The notes beneath the pieces are model-generated. The model did not search any database, had not been told where the DNA came from, and saw only the letters and a list, made by a program, of their open reading frames with translations. A program made the translations under genes and the position numbers. From assembly GCA_913057775.1 (NCBI GenBank), contig CAJXOG010000001.1, positions 558,001 through 622,000 on the forward strand: a stretch of 64,000 nucleotides of DNA. Direction: 5' to 3'. Positions 61,578 through 64,000 of this stretch are shown here, piece after piece. Origin of the DNA: an uncultured Fodinibius sp. (GTDB taxonomy: Bacteria; Bacteroidota; Rhodothermia; Balneolales; Balneolaceae). Positions within the stretch are counted from its first letter, which is position 1. Every line of letters begins with the position of its first letter.

Positions 61578-63950
61578 CTAGTTTCTAAGCGGTTTGCCCT
61601 TCTTGAGCATATGCTCGATTCGGGCTTGAGTTCGTTCATCTTCAAGTAGCTCCATAAAGGCTTCGCGTTCGAGTTTCAATATGTAATCTTCTGGCACTTC
61701 CTGTGGCTCACTCAAATCGCCACCGCTCATCACATAGGAAACTTTTTCGGCCACTACTTTGTCATAGTCGGTAATAAAATTAGCCTCGTGCATGATATGA
61801 AGCATCATTTTTAGCGAACTCAACGCCTCATTTCCAAGCACTTTTATCATTGGTTTTTCGGGCGGATAGTACCCGGCGTCAGCCATCCGGCGGGCTTCGG
61901 CTTTGGCATTGGCAATCAGCAGATCCCGGTTCATAATGATGGAATCCGAATCGCGCAAATAGCCATACTCCCTGGCTTTGGGCACGCCGTCTGAAACTTT
62001 AGCCATACCAATCGTTTTAAACTTCTCTTTAATATTCGGCATTGGATCAGTCTGCTCATCATCTAAAAGCTGTTGCATCGTTCGATAAAGCATCTCTTTT
62101 GTCCCACCACCGGCCGGCAGCAATCCAACACCCACCTCTACTAATCCGGCATACAATTCATAGTGTGCCACGACTTTATCTGCATGCAGAATAAACTCAA
62201 CGCCACCACCCAGCGAACGACCAAATGGAGCTACAATCACGGGAAACGGCTGATATCGCAATCCAACAACCACATCCTGGAAATTTTTAGCTGCCATCCG
62301 GACACGCTCTTTGTCCCCTTTCTGCCAAGCTCCCATCGCTTCCATCAGGTTTGCACCATAAGTAAAATTATCACCGTCGTGACTAATAACCAGAGCGTCA
62401 AACTTGTTTTTCACAATTTTGCAGGCCTTATCCAGCGACTCGATAAGCTCAAATCCGAGCGTGTATTTTCGGGTTCGGAACTCAAAAAGAGCAATGCCAT
62501 CACCCATGTCATACAGTCCGGCGCTATCGTTGACAAACACTTCGTTATGATCAGCTCTAAGATTTGCAACCTGGATTGCTCCTTTTGCCGGTGGACTCAA
62601 TGGTTCAACTTCTCCTGTTGCCAGATTATGAACCGTGCCTTTCTTTTTGTCATAAAATCGCTCGCGGCCAGTTTCCAACATATTTAGGACCGATTCCGGT
62701 ACATTCAGCCCCTCATCTTGCATACGCTTGACTGATTCTTTAACACCGATGGCATCCCAGCGCTCAAACGGTCCCAACTCCCAGTTAAAGCCCCATTTCA
62801 TCGCCCGATCTATAGATTCTACGGATTCGGTGATCTCAGGAATACGATTGGCGGCATACAGTAGTAAATCACAGTGCACTTGCCACAAAAAATGCCCCAC
62901 TTCCGTATCTCGGTTGACCAAAAACTTGAGCCGTTCTTCGGACGTATCAAATTTCTTTTTGGCCTCGGTAGCACTTTCAAACTCGGGATCGATCTGCGAC
63001 TCGTATTCGCCCGTTTCAGGATTAATAACTTTGTACTCCTTTCCGGAATCTGTACGTACCTTCTTATAAAAACCTTCTCCGGCTTTATTACCGTGCTTAC
63101 CCTCTTCCACCATTTGTTCAAAAACATCAGGCAGATCAAATACTTCTCGTCGTTCGTCAGCCGGAATAGCAGGATACAAATTCGTTGCTACGTGATGAAT
63201 CACATCCAAACCAGACATATCAGCCGTGCGAAACGTTGCCGCTTTGGAATAACCAGTGAGCGTCCCAAGCAAATAGTCGATCTCTTCCGCCCGAAAATTT
63301 CCATTAAAAAAGTGCGGCATAATACTGGCCATCGAGAAAATACCGATACGATTGGCAATAAAGTTAGGCGTATCTTTGCACTGCACCACACCCTTGCCCA
63401 GATCCCGTTCACAGAATCGTGACATATACTCAACCACGTCGTCTGCAGTTGATTCGGTAGGAATAACCTCAAGCAACTTCATATAGCGCGGCGGATTGAA
63501 AAAATGCGTGCCCAGAAAGTGTGCTTTTAATTCATCTGAACAGTCCTCACTGATTTCCCCAATGGGGAGCCCAGAAGTATTAGAGCTTACAATAGTATCT
63601 TCACTTCTTATATCATCAATCTTGGCCATCATATCCTTTTTGATATCCATCTTTTCGATGATGGCCTCACATACCCAATCAACTTCTTTTATAATGTCCA
63701 GATCATCGGTAAAGTTGCCTGGCTTAATTCGGTCAGCATATTCCGGTAATCCCAGCGGAGAGGGATTCATCTTTTTGAGCTTATCAATATTATCCAGCAC
63801 CTGCTGATTAGGATGATCGCTCTCCTCGTCTTTAAGATCAAGCAGCCAAACCTCCAGACCGGAGTTCACACAGTGCGCAGCAATTTGACTACCCATTGTT
63901 CCCGACCCAAGTACCGCTACCTTCTGAATATCGTATTTGCTTGTGGACAT
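61578..63950 (-). CDS. fadN: 3-hydroxyacyl-CoA dehydrogenase/enoyl-CoA hydratase (FadN-like)
   Basis: A 790-residue bifunctional beta-oxidation enzyme with the dehydrogenase first. The N-terminal Rossmann motif is AVLGSGTMGSQIAAHC; SSNTSGLPIGEISED, HFLGTHFFNPPRYMKLLEV and CKDTPNFIANRIGIF define the HAD domain. A C-terminal enoyl-CoA hydratase domain follows (about 470-690: FPVIVAPFGRSLGGGVEFIL, VGVGLLPAGGGTKEML). Length and order match B. subtilis FadN (about 789 residues) rather than FadB. First gene of the operon with fadA and fadH-like. Confidence 0.93.
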   Translation of the reverse strand: MSTSKYDIQKVAVLGSGTMGSQIAAHCVNSGLEVWLLDLKDEESDHPNQQVLDNIDKLKKMNPSPLGLPEYADRIKPGNFTDDLDIIKEVDWVCEAIIEKMDIKKDMMAKIDDIRSEDTIVSSNTSGLPIGEISEDCSDELKAHFLGTHFFNPPRYMKLLEVIPTESTADDVVEYMSRFCERDLGKGVVQCKDTPNFIANRIGIFSMASIMPHFFNGNFRAEEIDYLLGTLTGYSKAATFRTADMSGLDVIHHVATNLYPAIPADERREVFDLPDVFEQMVEEGKHGNKAGEGFYKKVRTDSGKEYKVINPETGEYESQIDPEFESATEAKKKFDTSEERLKFLVNRDTEVGHFLWQVHCDLLLYAANRIPEITESVESIDRAMKWGFNWELGPFERWDAIGVKESVKRMQDEGLNVPESVLNMLETGRERFYDKKKGTVHNLATGEVEPLSPPAKGAIQVANLRADHNEVFVNDSAGLYDMGDGIALFEFRTRKYTLGFELIESLDKACKIVKNKFDALVISHDGDNFTYGANLMEAMGAWQKGDKERVRMAAKNFQDVVVGLRYQPFPVIVAPFGRSLGGGVEFILHADKVVAHYELYAGLVEVGVGLLPAGGGTKEMLYRTMQQLLDDEQTDPMPNIKEKFKTIGMAKVSDGVPKAREYGYLRDSDSIIMNRDLLIANAKAEARRMADAGYYPPEKPMIKVLGNEALSSLKMMLHIMHEANFITDYDKVVAEKVSYVMSGGDLSEPQEVPEDYILKLEREAFMELLEDERTQARIEHMLKKGKPLRN

Positions 63951-64000
63951 AAATAATTATCGTATAATTTTTCTGTTACTAATCATAAGTTGATTACGTA

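Noticed and set aside
1..64000. CRISPR arrays, IS elements, rRNA, prophage or toxin-antitoxin pairs
   Set aside because: No regular direct repeats with spacers, no transposase or phage genes, and no toxin-antitoxin signature were seen by reading.

Overview
The window looks like a chromosome segment from the Bacteroidota/Rhodothermota/Balneolota assemblage, probably Balneolota-like; the placement is my inference. Visible support: a type IX secretion (T9SS) sorting domain and a PorV-family gene, an M56/BlaR1 antirepressor carrying a TonB-like domain and a SusC-plug-like LYGSKAKNG motif, two DUF5683-type proteins, a CcmE with CxxxY instead of HxxxY, and two promoters of the TTG(N19)TAnnTTTG type. 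Genes are densely packed, often overlapping by 1-8 bp, and most starts lack a strong Shine-Dalgarno. No IS element, prophage, CRISPR array or rRNA was found.

Region by region. 1-3108 (-): part of a heavy-metal RND efflux operon: a TolC/CzcC-like channel, an adaptor cut by the window edge, and three His-rich secreted or lipid-anchored proteins. 3196-8582 (-): tRNA-Asn, truA, a DUF5683-like protein, and a System I cytochrome c maturation block (ccmF, ccmE, ccmD-like, ccmC). 8738-11941: PH/SHOCT membrane protein, MFS exporter, dut, DUF3108 protein. 12004-14652 (+): lipoprotein, small winged-helix-like protein, orphan biotinyl-carrier protein, murA. 14714-21966: DUF5694 protein, then rng, hslV, hslU and an S41 protease after a 566-bp leader. 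22022-27218: rsmE, BFD-like ferredoxin, tandem dCTP deaminase-like protein, ATP-pyrophosphatase, HEAT-cyclophilin fusion. 27372-32083: rplU (long C-terminal tail), rpmA, FAH hydrolase, M23 protease, ridA, alpha/beta hydrolase. 32238-37205 (+): paired TPR lipoproteins, trans-sulfuration enzyme, thiolase.

37392-45952 (+) is the most distinctive block: a PorV-like barrel, a 1060-aa T9SS cargo with an M6 immune-inhibitor-A-like fold whose HExxH zinc site is replaced (ASIGS), a 1123-aa outer-membrane protein combining a gluzincin HEFTH...E site, TolB/Tricorn-like propeller repeats and a C-terminal barrel, and a DUF5683 protein. 45983-50171 (+): PASTA protein, rpe, phoH (apparent ATC start), MBL hydrolase, purine nucleoside phosphorylase. 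50188-54269 (-): class II CPD photolyase, aldo/keto reductase and FeS-type (6-4)-like photolyase. 54347-58941 (+): LOG-like protein, BlaI/BlaR1 pair with a perfect operator palindrome, phosphatidylcholine-synthase-like enzyme, PspC protein, Gfo/Idh/MocA-like protein. 58938-63950 (-): beta-oxidation operon fadN-fadA-fadH-like, interrupted by a four-helix-bundle (S23/IVP) cassette flanked by inverted heptanucleotide repeats.

Most genes are housekeeping. The strongest candidates for something less described are the T9SS pseudoprotease/barrel-protease block, the altered CcmE/CcmC pair, the four-helix-bundle cassette, and the BlaI/BlaR1-TonB switch.
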